Source: Rhizobium pisi (lineage in GTDB: Bacteria > Pseudomonadota > Alphaproteobacteria > Rhizobiales > Rhizobiaceae). Taken from it: a DNA stretch of 64,000 nucleotides. The position numbers and the translations under genes were made by a program. Location of the stretch: assembly GCF_003938655.1 (NCBI RefSeq), contig NZ_RJJT01000001.1:62001-126000 (forward strand), in the 5' to 3' direction. The notes beneath the pieces are model-generated. The model was not told where the DNA came from. It ran no database searches and saw only the letters and a list, made by a program, of their open reading frames with translations. Positions 10,716 to 19,462 of the stretch are shown here, piece by piece (position 1 is the first letter of the stretch; each line of letters opens with the position of its first letter).

Positions 10716-12299
10716 ATGGCCGAAAGTCTCGCCGAGGCGGTCTCCCGCCGCCGCACATTCGCTATTATCGCCCACCCGGACGCGGGTAAGACGACGCTCA
10801 CCGAAAAGCTGTTGCTGTTCGGCGGCGCCATTCAGCTGGCCGGCGAAGTCAAGGCGAAAAAGGATCGCATGCAGACGCGCTCCGACTGGATGAAGATCGA
10901 GCGCGAACGCGGCATCTCCGTCGTCACCTCGGTGATGACCTTCGAATATAACGACAATGTCTTCAACATCCTCGACACACCTGGCCACGAGGATTTCGCC
11001 GACGACACCTATCGCACGCTGACGGCAGTCGACGCCGCCGTCATGGTCATCGACGCCGCCAAGGGTATCGAGCCGCGCACGCTGAAGCTCTTCGAAGTCT
11101 GCCGCATGCGCGATATCCCGATCATCACCTTCATCAACAAGATGGACCGTGAAAGCCGCGATCCCTTCGAGATCCTCGACGAGGTGGAAGAGAAGCTGGC
11201 GCTGGATACGGCGCCGATTACCTGGCCGATCGGCCGCTCGAAGACCTTTTGCGGTTCCTACAATATTGCCGCCAACACGGTGCGCGGGTCGGATACAGAG
11301 GTCGAGGGAACGCCGGTCAACGGTCCGCAAAGCGTTGCCGGCAGGCTGCCGGAAAACGAGCGCCAGGCTTTCGTCGACGAGACCGAGCTGGCGATCGAGG
11401 CCTGCCGCCCGTTCGACCGCCAAGCCTTCCTGGAAGGCCATATGACGCCTGTCTTCTTCGGTTCGGCGCTGCGCAATTACGGCGTTCGCGACCTCATCAA
11501 CGCGCTCGGCGAGTTCGCGCCGCCGCCGCGTGACCAGGTAGCCGATACCAGGACCGTGCACGCCACAGACGACAAGATGACGGCCTTCGTCTTCAAGATC
11601 CAGGCCAATATGGACCCCAACCACCGCGACCGCATCGCCTTTGCCCGCATCTGCTCCGGCAAGCTCGAGCGCGGCATGAAGGCAAGGCTTGCCCGCACCG
11701 GCAAGCAGCTCGGCCTGACGGCGCCGCAATTCTTCTTCGCCTCGCAGCGCCAGCTCGCCGATACCGCCTATGCCGGCGATGTCGTCGGCATTCCCAACCA
11801 CGGCACGCTGAGGATCGGCGATACGCTGACCGAGGGTGAATCGCTGGTCTTCCAGGGTGTGCCGAATTTCTCGCCGGAAATTCTGCGCCGCGTGCGGCTG
11901 GAAGATGCGATGAAGGCGAAGAAGCTCAAGGAAGCCCTGCAGCAGATGGCCGAAGAAGGCGTGGTCCAGCTGTTCTCGCCGGAAGACGGCTCGCCGGCGA
12001 TCGTCGGCGTCGTCGGCGCCCTGCAGCTCGACGTCTTGAAGGAGCGGCTGATGGCCGAATACGGCCTGCCTGTCTCTTTCGAAATGTCGCGTTTCTCCGT
12101 CTGCCGCTGGATCTCTGCCGATCAGCCGGCCGATCTCGAGAAATTCCTCACCGTCAAACGCGGCGATATCGCCCGCGATCTCGACGGCGATCCGGTCTTC
12201 CTCGCCCAGGATGGTTTCTCGTTGCGCTACGAGGCGGAACGCCATCCGGCAATCAAGATGGTCGCCATCAAGGAATATCACGCCGCCAAGGCGGCGTGA
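10716..12299 (+). CDS. prfC: Peptide chain release factor 3
   Basis: A 527-residue translational GTPase that removes RF1/RF2 from the ribosome after peptide release. The G1 motif AHPDAGKTTLTE, the switch I motif RGISVVTSVM, G3 DTPGHEDF and G4 NKMDRES are present, followed by RF3-specific domains II and III. The length matches the family (about 527-530). The ATG at 10716 is 36 bases after the divergent dut leader. The stop touches the convergent LysR gene. Confidence 0.96.
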   Translation: MAESLAEAVSRRRTFAIIAHPDAGKTTLTEKLLLFGGAIQLAGEVKAKKDRMQTRSDWMKIERERGISVVTSVMTFEYNDNVFNILDTPGHEDFADDTYRTLTAVDAAVMVIDAAKGIEPRTLKLFEVCRMRDIPIITFINKMDRESRDPFEILDEVEEKLALDTAPITWPIGRSKTFCGSYNIAANTVRGSDTEVEGTPVNGPQSVAGRLPENERQAFVDETELAIEACRPFDRQAFLEGHMTPVFFGSALRNYGVRDLINALGEFAPPPRDQVADTRTVHATDDKMTAFVFKIQANMDPNHRDRIAFARICSGKLERGMKARLARTGKQLGLTAPQFFFASQRQLADTAYAGDVVGIPNHGTLRIGDTLTEGESLVFQGVPNFSPEILRRVRLEDAMKAKKLKEALQQMAEEGVVQLFSPEDGSPAIVGVVGALQLDVLKERLMAEYGLPVSFEMSRFSVCRWISADQPADLEKFLTVKRGDIARDLDGDPVFLAQDGFSLRYEAERHPAIKMVAIKEYHAAKAA

Positions 12300-13196
12300 T
12301 CATCGCTCGGCCAGCTGTTCCGCCAGAAAATCGACGACGGCGCGCACCGCCGGCAACTGGCCGCGCCGGTGCGGCATCAGGATCGTCGTTTCGATCCTAC
12401 CCGCCGTCCAATCGGGCAGGAGCCTCACCAGCCGCCCGGCTGCCAGCGCCTTCCGGCAGACAGATGTCGGTAGGCAGGTGATGCCGAGTCCGGCAGCGGC
12501 CATCTCCATCAGCATATGCGGCTCGTCCGCCGCCATGACGGAATGCAGCGTGATGAGAGCCTCATCGCCGTTGTCGGAGAAGAGCCGCCACTGGTTTTCC
12601 GTCAGGCTGGTCATGATCGTCGCATGCTGCGCCAGTTCTTCCGGCCGCTGCGGTTGCCCGTGTGAGCGGATATAATCCGGCGAAGCAAGAACGAAGAACG
12701 GGTGATTGGCAAGCCTCCGCTGCACCAGCGCGGAATCCGGCAGCGGCGCCCGATGACTGCGCAGTGCGATGTCGAACCCTTCCTGCACGATATCGACGAA
12801 GCGATCGGTCACGTGGATGGAGAGCTTGAGCTTCGGGTATCTCGCCACCAGTGCCGGCAAATGCTCCGTCAGCACGAACTGCGCCGTCGGCACCGAAGCC
12901 GTGAGGCGAACGGTACCGGCGGGTTCGGCCAGATGCCGCCGGACGATGCCTTCTGCCATCTCCGCTTCGATGATCGAGGCCTGGGCGTGCTGAAAGAATT
13001 CACGGCCGAGTTCCGTCAGCGCAAAGCTTCGCGATGTGCGCTGGATCAGCCGGACGCCGAGCCGTCCCTCCAACTCTGCGACCCGTTTGCTGACCGTCGA
13101 TTTCGGAATGCCGAGATGTCTCGCCGCGCCCGTGAAGCTGCCGCTGTCGACGGCCTGCACGAAGAGATGGAGGTCATTGAGGTTGAAGAGCGCCAT
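12300..13196 (-). CDS. LysR family transcriptional regulator
   Basis: A 298-residue LysR regulator with an N-terminal winged HTH (FVQAVDSGSFTGAARHLGIPKSTVSKRVAELE) and a periplasmic-binding-type effector domain. The ATG at 13196 is preferred: GGAAG lies 6 bases before it, while the ATG two codons upstream is too close to that site. It is divergent from a glutathione S-transferase gene 114 bases away and likely controls it. The signature LIQRTSRSFALTELG suggests the CrgA-like subgroup. Confidence 0.9.
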   Translation of the reverse strand: MALFNLNDLHLFVQAVDSGSFTGAARHLGIPKSTVSKRVAELEGRLGVRLIQRTSRSFALTELGREFFQHAQASIIEAEMAEGIVRRHLAEPAGTVRLTASVPTAQFVLTEHLPALVARYPKLKLSIHVTDRFVDIVQEGFDIALRSHRAPLPDSALVQRRLANHPFFVLASPDYIRSHGQPQRPEELAQHATIMTSLTENQWRLFSDNGDEALITLHSVMAADEPHMLMEMAAAGLGITCLPTSVCRKALAAGRLVRLLPDWTAGRIETTILMPHRRGQLPAVRAVVDFLAEQLAER

Positions 13197-13310
13197 CGTC
13201 ATCTTCCATATATGTAGACATTGCGGTGCATTTGTAGCGTCTACCGCATGATTGTCTACGTGTGCACATTGATCACGTTCAACAGGGTTCAATTCTGAAA
13301 GGAACGATTG

Positions 13311-14018
13311 ATGTCACCCATATTGTTTTACGGCGTGCCGGAGGGCTGCTCCTTCGGCTCCATCGTTGCACTGGAATGGTCCGGCGTGCCCTACCGCCTC
13401 TGCCGCGTCGAGATGCCGGAGGCAGTCTCCGGTGCGGACTACGCCAGGATCAATACCGTCGGGGAAACGCCATCTCTGCTGCTCGAAGACGGCAGGACAA
13501 TCAGCGAAAGCATGGCAATCCTTCACCATATCGGCGCCCGCGCGATCGGAAACGGTCTGGGCTTTGCGCAAGGGTCTGCGGATTTCGATCGTCTGAACCA
13601 GATGCTCGCCTTTCTCAACACCTCATTCTTCAAGGCCTTCGGCCCGCTCTGGTATGCGTTCGAGCATCCGCTGGCGCCGGAGGAGAAGCAGGCTCTTATG
13701 GCCTATGGCATCGCCGGCGTCGAAAAAGCGCACCATACGCTGGAGCGTCTGCTCGGCGGTCGCGAATGGCTTTTTGGCAAGGGTCCGAGCCTTGCGGACG
13801 CCTATTTCGTCGGGATCGCCCGCTGGAACGATTTCCACAAGGTCGTCGATCGCCGGCAGTTCCCTGGCCTCGATCGCCTCTATGAGCGCATGCAGCAGGA
13901 GGCGGCCGTCCGTTTCGCCCATGCGATCGAGCATCGGCTCGAGGCAAAAAGCAGCGGCGGTTTCCGCGGTGAAGTCGATCTGGCCGAGGCGCTCGGCTTG
14001 TTGAAACAGGCTGCCTGA
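13311..14018 (+). CDS. Glutathione S-transferase family protein
   Basis: A 235-residue protein with a thioredoxin-like N-terminal half (PILFYGVPEGCSFGSIVALEW, then ETPSLLLEDGRTISESMAI, whose E-S pair binds the glutathione gamma-glutamyl group) and a helical C-terminal half (LFGKGPSLADAYF). It probably conjugates or reduces an electrophile with glutathione. GAAAGGAA precedes the ATG at 13311. The divergent LysR gene is the likely regulator. An 11-bp hairpin follows the stop. Confidence 0.88.
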   Translation: MSPILFYGVPEGCSFGSIVALEWSGVPYRLCRVEMPEAVSGADYARINTVGETPSLLLEDGRTISESMAILHHIGARAIGNGLGFAQGSADFDRLNQMLAFLNTSFFKAFGPLWYAFEHPLAPEEKQALMAYGIAGVEKAHHTLERLLGGREWLFGKGPSLADAYFVGIARWNDFHKVVDRRQFPGLDRLYERMQQEAAVRFAHAIEHRLEAKSSGGFRGEVDLAEALGLLKQAA

Positions 14019-14025
14019 ACATCGT

Positions 14026-14054
14026 GGCGGCCGCACCCCTGCAGTGCGGCCGCC
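14026..14054. terminator. Terminator-like hairpin after GST gene
   Basis: A perfect 11-bp GC-rich inverted repeat (GGCGGCCGCAC at 14026-14036 with its complement at 14044-14054) and a 7-base loop lie between convergent GST and RidA genes. There is no clear T-run on either side. Confidence 0.5.
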
Positions 14055-14064
14055 GGCTTGCCTG

Positions 14065-14450
14065 TCATCCGGCGGCGATGATTTCGATCTCTACGAGCCA
14101 GTCGTCGCGCAGCGTTTCGACGACGATGGCCGTGGTCGGCACGGCGCGGCCGCCGAGCGCTTGGAGCGGGCATTCTGGTTCGCCTCCACAAAGGCGCCGT
14201 CGCGCAGATAGCTCGTCAGCCGCACGACATTGTCGACCGTCATCCCGGCGGAGGCGAGGATGGCGCGCAGATTGGACCAGATGAGTTCGAGCTGCCCTTC
14301 CAGATCGGGCGCCGCCGTTCCCTGCTCATCGAGACCCATCGTGCCGCTGACGAAGAGCAGGCGGGATGGATGCCGGACCTCCAGCGCATGAATGTAGTCA
14401 GGGCTCGCCGGATAGACCCCTGTTGCGGGATCATGCGCGATCATCTCCAT
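14065..14450 (-). pseudogene. RidA/YjgF-family protein, frameshifted
   Basis: The frame from ATG 14450 gives a RidA-like N-terminus (VYPASPDYIHALEV, LFVSGTMGLDEQG, ILASAGMTVDNVVRLTSYL). It stays good to FVEANQNARSK, then turns to Arg/Pro-rich nonsense. Adding one base near 14158-14162 restores the expected ending, with RAVPTTAIVVETLRDDWLVEIEIIAAG and a stop at 14065. RidA proteins hydrolyse reactive enamines and imines from amino-acid catabolism. A divergent Lrp-type regulator is adjacent. As in comM, the defect is one missing C in a plus-strand C pair, so it may be a consensus error. Confidence 0.8.
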
Positions 14451-14533
14451 GAGATTTCTTCCCTCCGCCGAATTTTCTATGAGATCAGGCCAGTATGGAC
14501 GATTATTCTTCGGCGGGAAGGGTAGGGGGTCGA

Positions 14534-15061
14534 ATGGGAAAAAATACAGACGATCTTCGGCAGAAGCGTCGGCAGCAGCCGATCATGGATGCTTTCGACC
14601 GAAAGATATTAGCCGAACTCGCTGGCGACAGCGGTCAGAGCTATGCCAGGCTGGGCGAAGCGGTCGGGCTCTCGGCGCCGGCCGTGCATGAACGCGTGCG
14701 CCGCCTCCGGCAATCGGGCGCCATCAAGGGCGTGCATGCCGCGCTGGATGGATCGGCCCTCGGCAAGCCGCTGCTCGCCTTTGTGCATGTGGAAGCGGCC
14801 GGCTGGGGCAAGAGCGAACGGCTGATGCAGGTGCTGCGTTTTCCCGAAGTCGAGGAGATGCATTCGGTCGCCGGCGACGCCAGTGTGCTCTTCAAGGTGC
14901 GCACCGCCAGTCCCCAGGCGCTGGAGGCTTTTCTCTCGCAGATCCACGCGGTTCCCGGCGTCACCGGCACCCGCAGCTACATCGCGCTTTCTACCTATCT
15001 GGAGCGTCCCGTGCAGGCCGGCGTTACCGAGATCTGGCCGGATATGCCTTTGCCGGAATAG
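14534..15061 (+). CDS. Lrp/AsnC family transcriptional regulator
   Basis: The protein has an AsnC-type HTH (FDRKILAELAGDSGQSYARLGEAVG) and a C-terminal RAM domain. I chose ATG 14534 (175 residues), which is preceded by a GGGGG run; ATG 14495 and ATG 14585 (MDAFDRKIL) are alternatives, the last giving the typical Lrp length of about 158. It is divergent from the broken RidA gene and probably regulates it. Confidence 0.85.
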   Translation: MGKNTDDLRQKRRQQPIMDAFDRKILAELAGDSGQSYARLGEAVGLSAPAVHERVRRLRQSGAIKGVHAALDGSALGKPLLAFVHVEAAGWGKSERLMQVLRFPEVEEMHSVAGDASVLFKVRTASPQALEAFLSQIHAVPGVTGTRSYIALSTYLERPVQAGVTEIWPDMPLPE

Positions 15062-15108
15062 TCGGACTGCGGGGCGTTCGTTACTGCGTTCCAGGCACAG
15101 TTGTCTCC

Positions 15109-15510
15109 TCAGTCCTCGCCATCGAACCGCGGCAGCGGCTCGATAGTCTCCACCCAAGACAAAGCCGATCGGCACCATATCTGTTTCTTCGGCGTCAGTT
15201 CCCGCCGTTGGTCGATGCTGCCGACGCGAATGCCGATCGCGCCGCCGTCGCCGTCCGTGCGATAGAGCGGCGATCCGCAATTCGGGCAGAAGAATTGCCG
15301 GCTGAGACCGCCGCTGTCGCCATATTTCCCGTAGCCTTTCGGCTCGCCGGCGACGAGGCTGAAACTTTCCTGTCGCGCCGGCGCGGTGACGCGATAGGCA
15401 GAGCCCGTCAGCCGTTGGCAATCGGTGCAGTGGCAGATCGAGATTCCCTCCGGATCGATCTCCGCCTGATAGCGGACCGCGCCGCAATGGCATCCTCCCG
15501 TGATATGCAT
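15109..15510 (-). CDS. GFA family (glutathione-dependent formaldehyde-activating-like) protein
   Basis: A 133-residue zinc protein with the GFA cysteine pattern: GCHCGAV near the N-terminus, CHCTDCQRLTGS and FFCPNCGSPLY. The start at 15510 (MHITGGCHC) is set by the conserved N-terminus. It follows the S10 peptidase gene by only 10 bases and is probably co-transcribed with it. Despite the family name, most members have no proven activity; a structural or thiol-related zinc role is likely. Confidence 0.88.
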   Translation of the reverse strand: MHITGGCHCGAVRYQAEIDPEGISICHCTDCQRLTGSAYRVTAPARQESFSLVAGEPKGYGKYGDSGGLSRQFFCPNCGSPLYRTDGDGGAIGIRVGSIDQRRELTPKKQIWCRSALSWVETIEPLPRFDGED

Positions 15511-15520
15511 CGGCAATTCC

Positions 15521-17053
15521 TCAATCCGCCGGCTGCGCGGCCGGGCGCGCGGTGTAGAAGGCCTTCGCATCCGCCGTGAAGGCGGCTCGCTGATCGGCTC
15601 TCGTATAGAACATATGCCCGCCTCGATAAAGCTTGAGCCCGACGCGGGCGCCGGCGAGCGAAGACGGCAGATGGTCGACCACATAGCGGCTGACGCTGTA
15701 GGGCGTCACCAGATCGCTGTAGCCATGCGCGATCAGCAGACGGAAAGCCGAGTTCGAGGCGAGCAGCTGTCGGATGTCATCAGTGGCGCTGGCTTGCAGG
15801 CGCGATCCGCCGCCACGCCCGCCGCCCCACTCCCAGCGCCGGCTGATATCGCCGTCGAGCAGCGTATAGGTCATCTCCGTCTTGAAGCCGAGTTCGTTGC
15901 GGGCATAGTCGGCAAAGGCGCCGCCATAGGCGCGGGTGAAGCCATCGAGGATGGCGTCGTCTCCGCGGTCGTAATCGGATTCCGGATAGGGATCGGGGGC
16001 GGCAAAAGCGGCGTCGTAAGGGCTCGTCACCTCACCCTTGCCGGCGTCCGCATGCTTGACGAAGGAATTGCCGAGGAAGCCGCGGTTGCGGGTGACGATA
16101 TCCTCAGGAATGCCGGTCAGCCGGGAAATCCTGCCATAGAAGGCGTCGGCAGCGGCGCCGATTGGCGGCGGCCCGGCCAGCGTCGTCAGATAGTCTCCGA
16201 GCGCGAAGGTCTCGGCCTCCCTCTGCTTCTGCTCGTCGAAGGCGTTCTCCCGGTCGAGCTGGGCTGCGGCCAGCGACGGTAGCTCCAGCGCGGCGCCGAG
16301 CGCGAACTGATCGGCATTGAACATCAGCTGGCCTTCAAGCAGAGGGGAAAGCATCACCGCACCGGCCACAATGATGCCCTGGCTTTCCTGCAGCGTCGAA
16401 GCGACTTTGGCGGCGCGGAAGCCGCCATAACTTTCGCCGAGGAGATATTTTGGCGAGCCAGAGCGATTGTTGTGCGCGACATAAAGGGCGATCGCCTTGG
16501 CGATGCTCTGGGCGTCGGCGTTGACGCTGTAATAGTTGGAGGCGTCGTCTGTCTTCACCGTCCGGCTCCAGCCGGTGCCGATCGGATCGATCAGCACGAG
16601 ATCGGTGAAATCGAGCCAGCTTTGCTTATTGTCGATAAGCTCCGCATTGGCTCCGTCGCGTCCATCGGGTCCGAAATCGAGCACCTTCGGGCCGACCAGC
16701 CCCAGATGCAAGAAGGCGGAAGCGGCACCCGGCCCGCCGTTGAAGGCAAAAGTCAGCGGCCGGCCCGGCGCGCCATCCCGCGCGACATAGGCGGTGTAGA
16801 AGATCGCGCCGGTCTGGGCGCCGTCCTGGCCGAAAAGATCCAGCGTGCCGGCGGTCGCGGTATAGGCGATCTTCCGGTCGTCGATCGTCAGCTCATGATC
16901 GGTAACGGAATCGGCCGGCAGCAGCTTGAGCACGCCGTCGCGTGCGCCGTTTTCAACATTCGCGCGGGCGGGCGTGCTTTCTTGCGCATGGGAGAGGGCC
17001 GGTGTGAGCGACGCCGCAAGCGCGGCAAGCAGAAACAGGGATCGGAAGCGCAA
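15521..17053 (-). CDS. Secreted S10 family serine carboxypeptidase-like protein
   Basis: A 510-residue alpha/beta-hydrolase of peptidase family S10. The nucleophile sits in GESYGG, the acid in GYSDLVTPY and the histidine in GGHMFYT; the oxyanion block FNGGPGAASAFLHLG is also present. I place the start at TTG 17053: GGAGGAG lies just upstream and the first 24 residues (RFRSLFLLAALAASL, cut after SHAQ) then form a clean signal peptide. Starting at the ATG upstream spoils the signal. The protein is probably periplasmic and heads a two-gene operon with the GFA gene. Confidence 0.88.
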   Translation of the reverse strand: MRFRSLFLLAALAASLTPALSHAQESTPARANVENGARDGVLKLLPADSVTDHELTIDDRKIAYTATAGTLDLFGQDGAQTGAIFYTAYVARDGAPGRPLTFAFNGGPGAASAFLHLGLVGPKVLDFGPDGRDGANAELIDNKQSWLDFTDLVLIDPIGTGWSRTVKTDDASNYYSVNADAQSIAKAIALYVAHNNRSGSPKYLLGESYGGFRAAKVASTLQESQGIIVAGAVMLSPLLEGQLMFNADQFALGAALELPSLAAAQLDRENAFDEQKQREAETFALGDYLTTLAGPPPIGAAADAFYGRISRLTGIPEDIVTRNRGFLGNSFVKHADAGKGEVTSPYDAAFAAPDPYPESDYDRGDDAILDGFTRAYGGAFADYARNELGFKTEMTYTLLDGDISRRWEWGGGRGGGSRLQASATDDIRQLLASNSAFRLLIAHGYSDLVTPYSVSRYVVDHLPSSLAGARVGLKLYRGGHMFYTRADQRAAFTADAKAFYTARPAAQPAD

Positions 17054-17187
17054 GATGTCTCCTCCGGCGGTGGGGTATGAGAGGCTGAGATAGCGTAGCA
17101 TCGGCGGCCGGCGACGGGCATCAAGAGATGGTGATGGGCCAGTGAGTGGGGAAGGGTGCGATCCGCTGAGCGGGTGGCTCAGTCCGC

Positions 17188-18471
17188 TTACTTGACCGCG
17201 CGCACACTCACCTCCAGCGCCCGGCCGGCTTTCCAGCCGTTGATCGCCGCCCCGAGCCCGAGCGCGACGAAGAGAACCGCGCACCAGGAAAAGCTTCCGG
17301 TCCAGCCCCTGATAAGGCCAACGATGAGCGGGCCGACGGCGGCGAGGAGATAACCAACGCATTGCGCCATACCGGAAAGATGGGCGGCGACATCGGGATC
17401 GCGCGAGCGCAGCACGATCGTCGTCATGGCGGCGGCGATCAGCCCGCCCTGGCCGATGCCCTGCAGCACCGCCCACAGCCAGACCATCGAAAGCGGTGCG
17501 AAGAGCAGGCCGAGCAGCGCGGTGACGGCAACGCCGCAGAGGCTTGCATTGATCAGCCGCTGGTCCCGGCCGCGCACGGCGATATGCGGCACGATAAGGC
17601 AGGACGCTGCCTGCACCATCACCGACAGCGAAACTATCGCACCGGCGGTGACGCCGTCGATCCCGCGTTCGCGTAAGATCGGAACTAGCCAGCCGAAAAC
17701 GCAATAGGCAAGCGCGGATTGTAGCCCCATGAAAAGCGTCACCTGCCAGGCGAGCCGGTCCCGCCAGAGGCCTTCGACACGAAAGCCGTTTCGCCTTGTC
17801 TGGCTGCCGCTACGAAGAACCTGAGGCAGCCAGATGAGGCCGACGATCAGCGCCGGCAAGGCCCAGGCAGCGAGCGCGCCTTCAAGGGAGCCGCCGAGTG
17901 CGTATTCGATCGGCAGCGTCAGCCCGGCCGCACTTGCCGCGCCGGCGCAGAGCGCCATCGTGTAGAAGCCGGTCATCAGCGCGGCACGCGTTGGGAAGTC
18001 CCGCTTCACCAGCCCCGGCAGCAGCACGTTGGCGACGGCGATGCAGGCGCCGGCAAGCGCCGTGCCGATGAAGAGCAGCGGCACGGAGGAAAGCCCGCGC
18101 AAAGCAGTGCCGAGCGCGAGCAGCAGGAGAACACAAAGCAGCGTGCGTTCCGAACCGATGCGCTGGGCAAGGCGAGGCGCAAGCGGCGAGAAAGCGCCGA
18201 GGCAGACGACCGGGAGAGTCGTCAGCAGGCTGGCGCCAAGCGCGCCGAGGCCGAGTTCGGAACGGATTTCCGGCAACAATGCGGAGGCGCTCGAGAAGAC
18301 CGGGCGCAGATTGAAGGCGATCAGCACGAGGCTCGCGCCGAGCAGGAAACGATCTGCCCCACCCCGCACCGACGTTGCCTGCGGCTGCGGAAGGCTGCCG
18401 GCCTCTGCGTCTACAAGCAGTTCGTCGGCCGCCTCAAGCATGCTGGTGGCATGGTTGGAAGGCGTGTTCAT
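17188..18471 (-). CDS. MFS transporter, CynX/NimT-like
   Basis: A 427-residue major facilitator protein with about 12 hydrophobic segments after a 40-residue polar N-terminus. FNLRPVFSSASALLPEIRSELG and LLTTLPVVCLGAFSPLAPRLAQRIG are typical of the CynX/NimT branch (cyanate or nitroimidazole exporters by homology only). Its start overlaps the stop of the upstream GntR regulator gene by 4 bases (ATGA), so the two are co-translated and the regulator very likely controls the transporter. Confidence 0.9.
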   Translation of the reverse strand: MNTPSNHATSMLEAADELLVDAEAGSLPQPQATSVRGGADRFLLGASLVLIAFNLRPVFSSASALLPEIRSELGLGALGASLLTTLPVVCLGAFSPLAPRLAQRIGSERTLLCVLLLLALGTALRGLSSVPLLFIGTALAGACIAVANVLLPGLVKRDFPTRAALMTGFYTMALCAGAASAAGLTLPIEYALGGSLEGALAAWALPALIVGLIWLPQVLRSGSQTRRNGFRVEGLWRDRLAWQVTLFMGLQSALAYCVFGWLVPILRERGIDGVTAGAIVSLSVMVQAASCLIVPHIAVRGRDQRLINASLCGVAVTALLGLLFAPLSMVWLWAVLQGIGQGGLIAAAMTTIVLRSRDPDVAAHLSGMAQCVGYLLAAVGPLIVGLIRGWTGSFSWCAVLFVALGLGAAINGWKAGRALEVSVRAVK

Positions 18472-19157
18472 GAGAGGAGCATCCGCTCAAGCGCGGCAAG
18501 CACCGGCGCCATGAAACGGCGCACCGCCGCATCCGCCTTGTTGGGATCGCCGGTTTCGATCGCATCGACGATATCGGCATGCGCCTGCATGTCAGGTTCG
18601 GGAATGTCGTTGCCAAGCGTCGCGGCGATGGTATCGGCGATCGAGGTGGAGAAGAAATCGTAGATCTCGATCATCGCCCGGTTGCCGGAAGCGGCAATAA
18701 CGGCCTTGTGGAAGGCAAGGTCGCGTTCGATGAAGGCTGCCCGATTGCCGCCATCATAAGTGCCACGTTCCGCAAGCAGCCTGCGAAGCCCGGCAATCAT
18801 CTCCGGTGTCTTGCGCATCGCCGAGAGCCGGGCGGCCTCGACGTCGAGCGCCAGGCGGGCCTCGAACTGGTCGCGCAGGCTGGCGCGCCGCGCCATCGTC
18901 AATGGCCGGCCGGCATCGCGGGTCGAGCGGACATAGGTTCCCGAGCCCTGCCGTGTTTCGAGATAACCCTGAGAGACGAGAACCCGCACCGCCTCGCGCA
19001 CCGTGCCTCGGCTGATGGAAAGCATGGCCGAAAGCGAGGCTTCGTTCGGCAATTTCTCGCCGACCGCCCAGCGTTTGCCGAGAATGTCGCTGCGGATCGC
19101 CTCGATTGCCTCGTCCGCGAGATTGGTCTTGCTGAGCGCTCGCATCCCATTACTCAT
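18468..19157 (-). CDS. GntR family (FadR/FCD subgroup) transcriptional regulator
   Basis: A 229-residue regulator with an N-terminal wHTH (LPNEASLSAMLSISRGTVREAVRVLVSQG) and an all-helical FCD effector domain containing the metal-binding histidine pattern (ERDLAFHKAVIAASGN, HADIVDAIE). The start is ATG 19157, or ATG 19145 four codons later. Both lie in or at the edge of a 47-bp perfect palindrome, which points to autoregulation of this regulator-MFS operon. Confidence 0.92.
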   Translation of the reverse strand: MSNGMRALSKTNLADEAIEAIRSDILGKRWAVGEKLPNEASLSAMLSISRGTVREAVRVLVSQGYLETRQGSGTYVRSTRDAGRPLTMARRASLRDQFEARLALDVEAARLSAMRKTPEMIAGLRRLLAERGTYDGGNRAAFIERDLAFHKAVIAASGNRAMIEIYDFFSTSIADTIAATLGNDIPEPDMQAHADIVDAIETGDPNKADAAVRRFMAPVLAALERMLLS

Positions 19158-19190
19158 TAAGTCATCAGATGACTTAATGAGTAATGGGAT
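19144..19190. promoter_or_regulatory. 47-bp perfect palindrome over the gntR start codon (probable operator)
   Basis: The bases 19144-19166 are the exact reverse complement of 19168-19190, with one central A at 19167. The core GTCATCAGATGAC resembles the short symmetric operators bound by FCD-type GntR regulators. The palindrome contains the gntR start codon (19155-19157). The same RNA would fold into a 23-bp hairpin hiding the start, so control could also act at translation. Confidence 0.7.
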
Positions 19191-19221
19191 TACGATCTTC
19201 CGTCAACGGCTGAAATCCAGG

Positions 19222-19255
19222 CAATAAATAAAAAGGGCCGCCTCAGCGACCCTTT
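19222..19255 (-). terminator. Rho-independent terminator
   Basis: On the minus strand, AAAGGG, a T, then CGC pairs across a TGAG loop with GCG, G, CCCTTT (19232-19255), and a T-rich tail follows (19222-19234). It ends the transcript that carries the 23-residue ORF and perhaps pirin. Confidence 0.75.
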
Positions 19256-19313
19256 CCATGAGTTTGGCCTCGAACTGGCCTGGACTGTCGATGCAGCCCT
19301 AGGAAGGCGGGTT

Positions 19314-19385
19314 TTAGAGCGAGGGCTGCCTCGCCTTCATCACCTCTTCCATGCCCGTTACGAGGTCCGAAATCTCATTAGACAT
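19314..19385 (-). CDS. Putative 23-residue microprotein
   Basis: A short ORF starts at ATG 19385, 5 bases after a strong AGGAAGGTG ribosome site, and ends at TAA 19314. It begins MSNEISDLVTGMEEVM and ends in KARQPSL: acidic in the middle, amphipathic, no signal peptide. It lies 77 bases after the pirin stop and 59 bases before a good terminator. I do not recognise a family. It may instead be a leader peptide or chance; the near-ideal ribosome site and the terminator are the only support. Confidence 0.45.
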   Translation of the reverse strand: MSNEISDLVTGMEEVMKARQPSL

Positions 19386-19462
19386 TGGATCACCTTCCTT
19401 TCGTTCTGTTGCTGATAGGCCAAAGGTAGGCCGATTCTTCGCAGATGCAAGAAAAAATGCGC

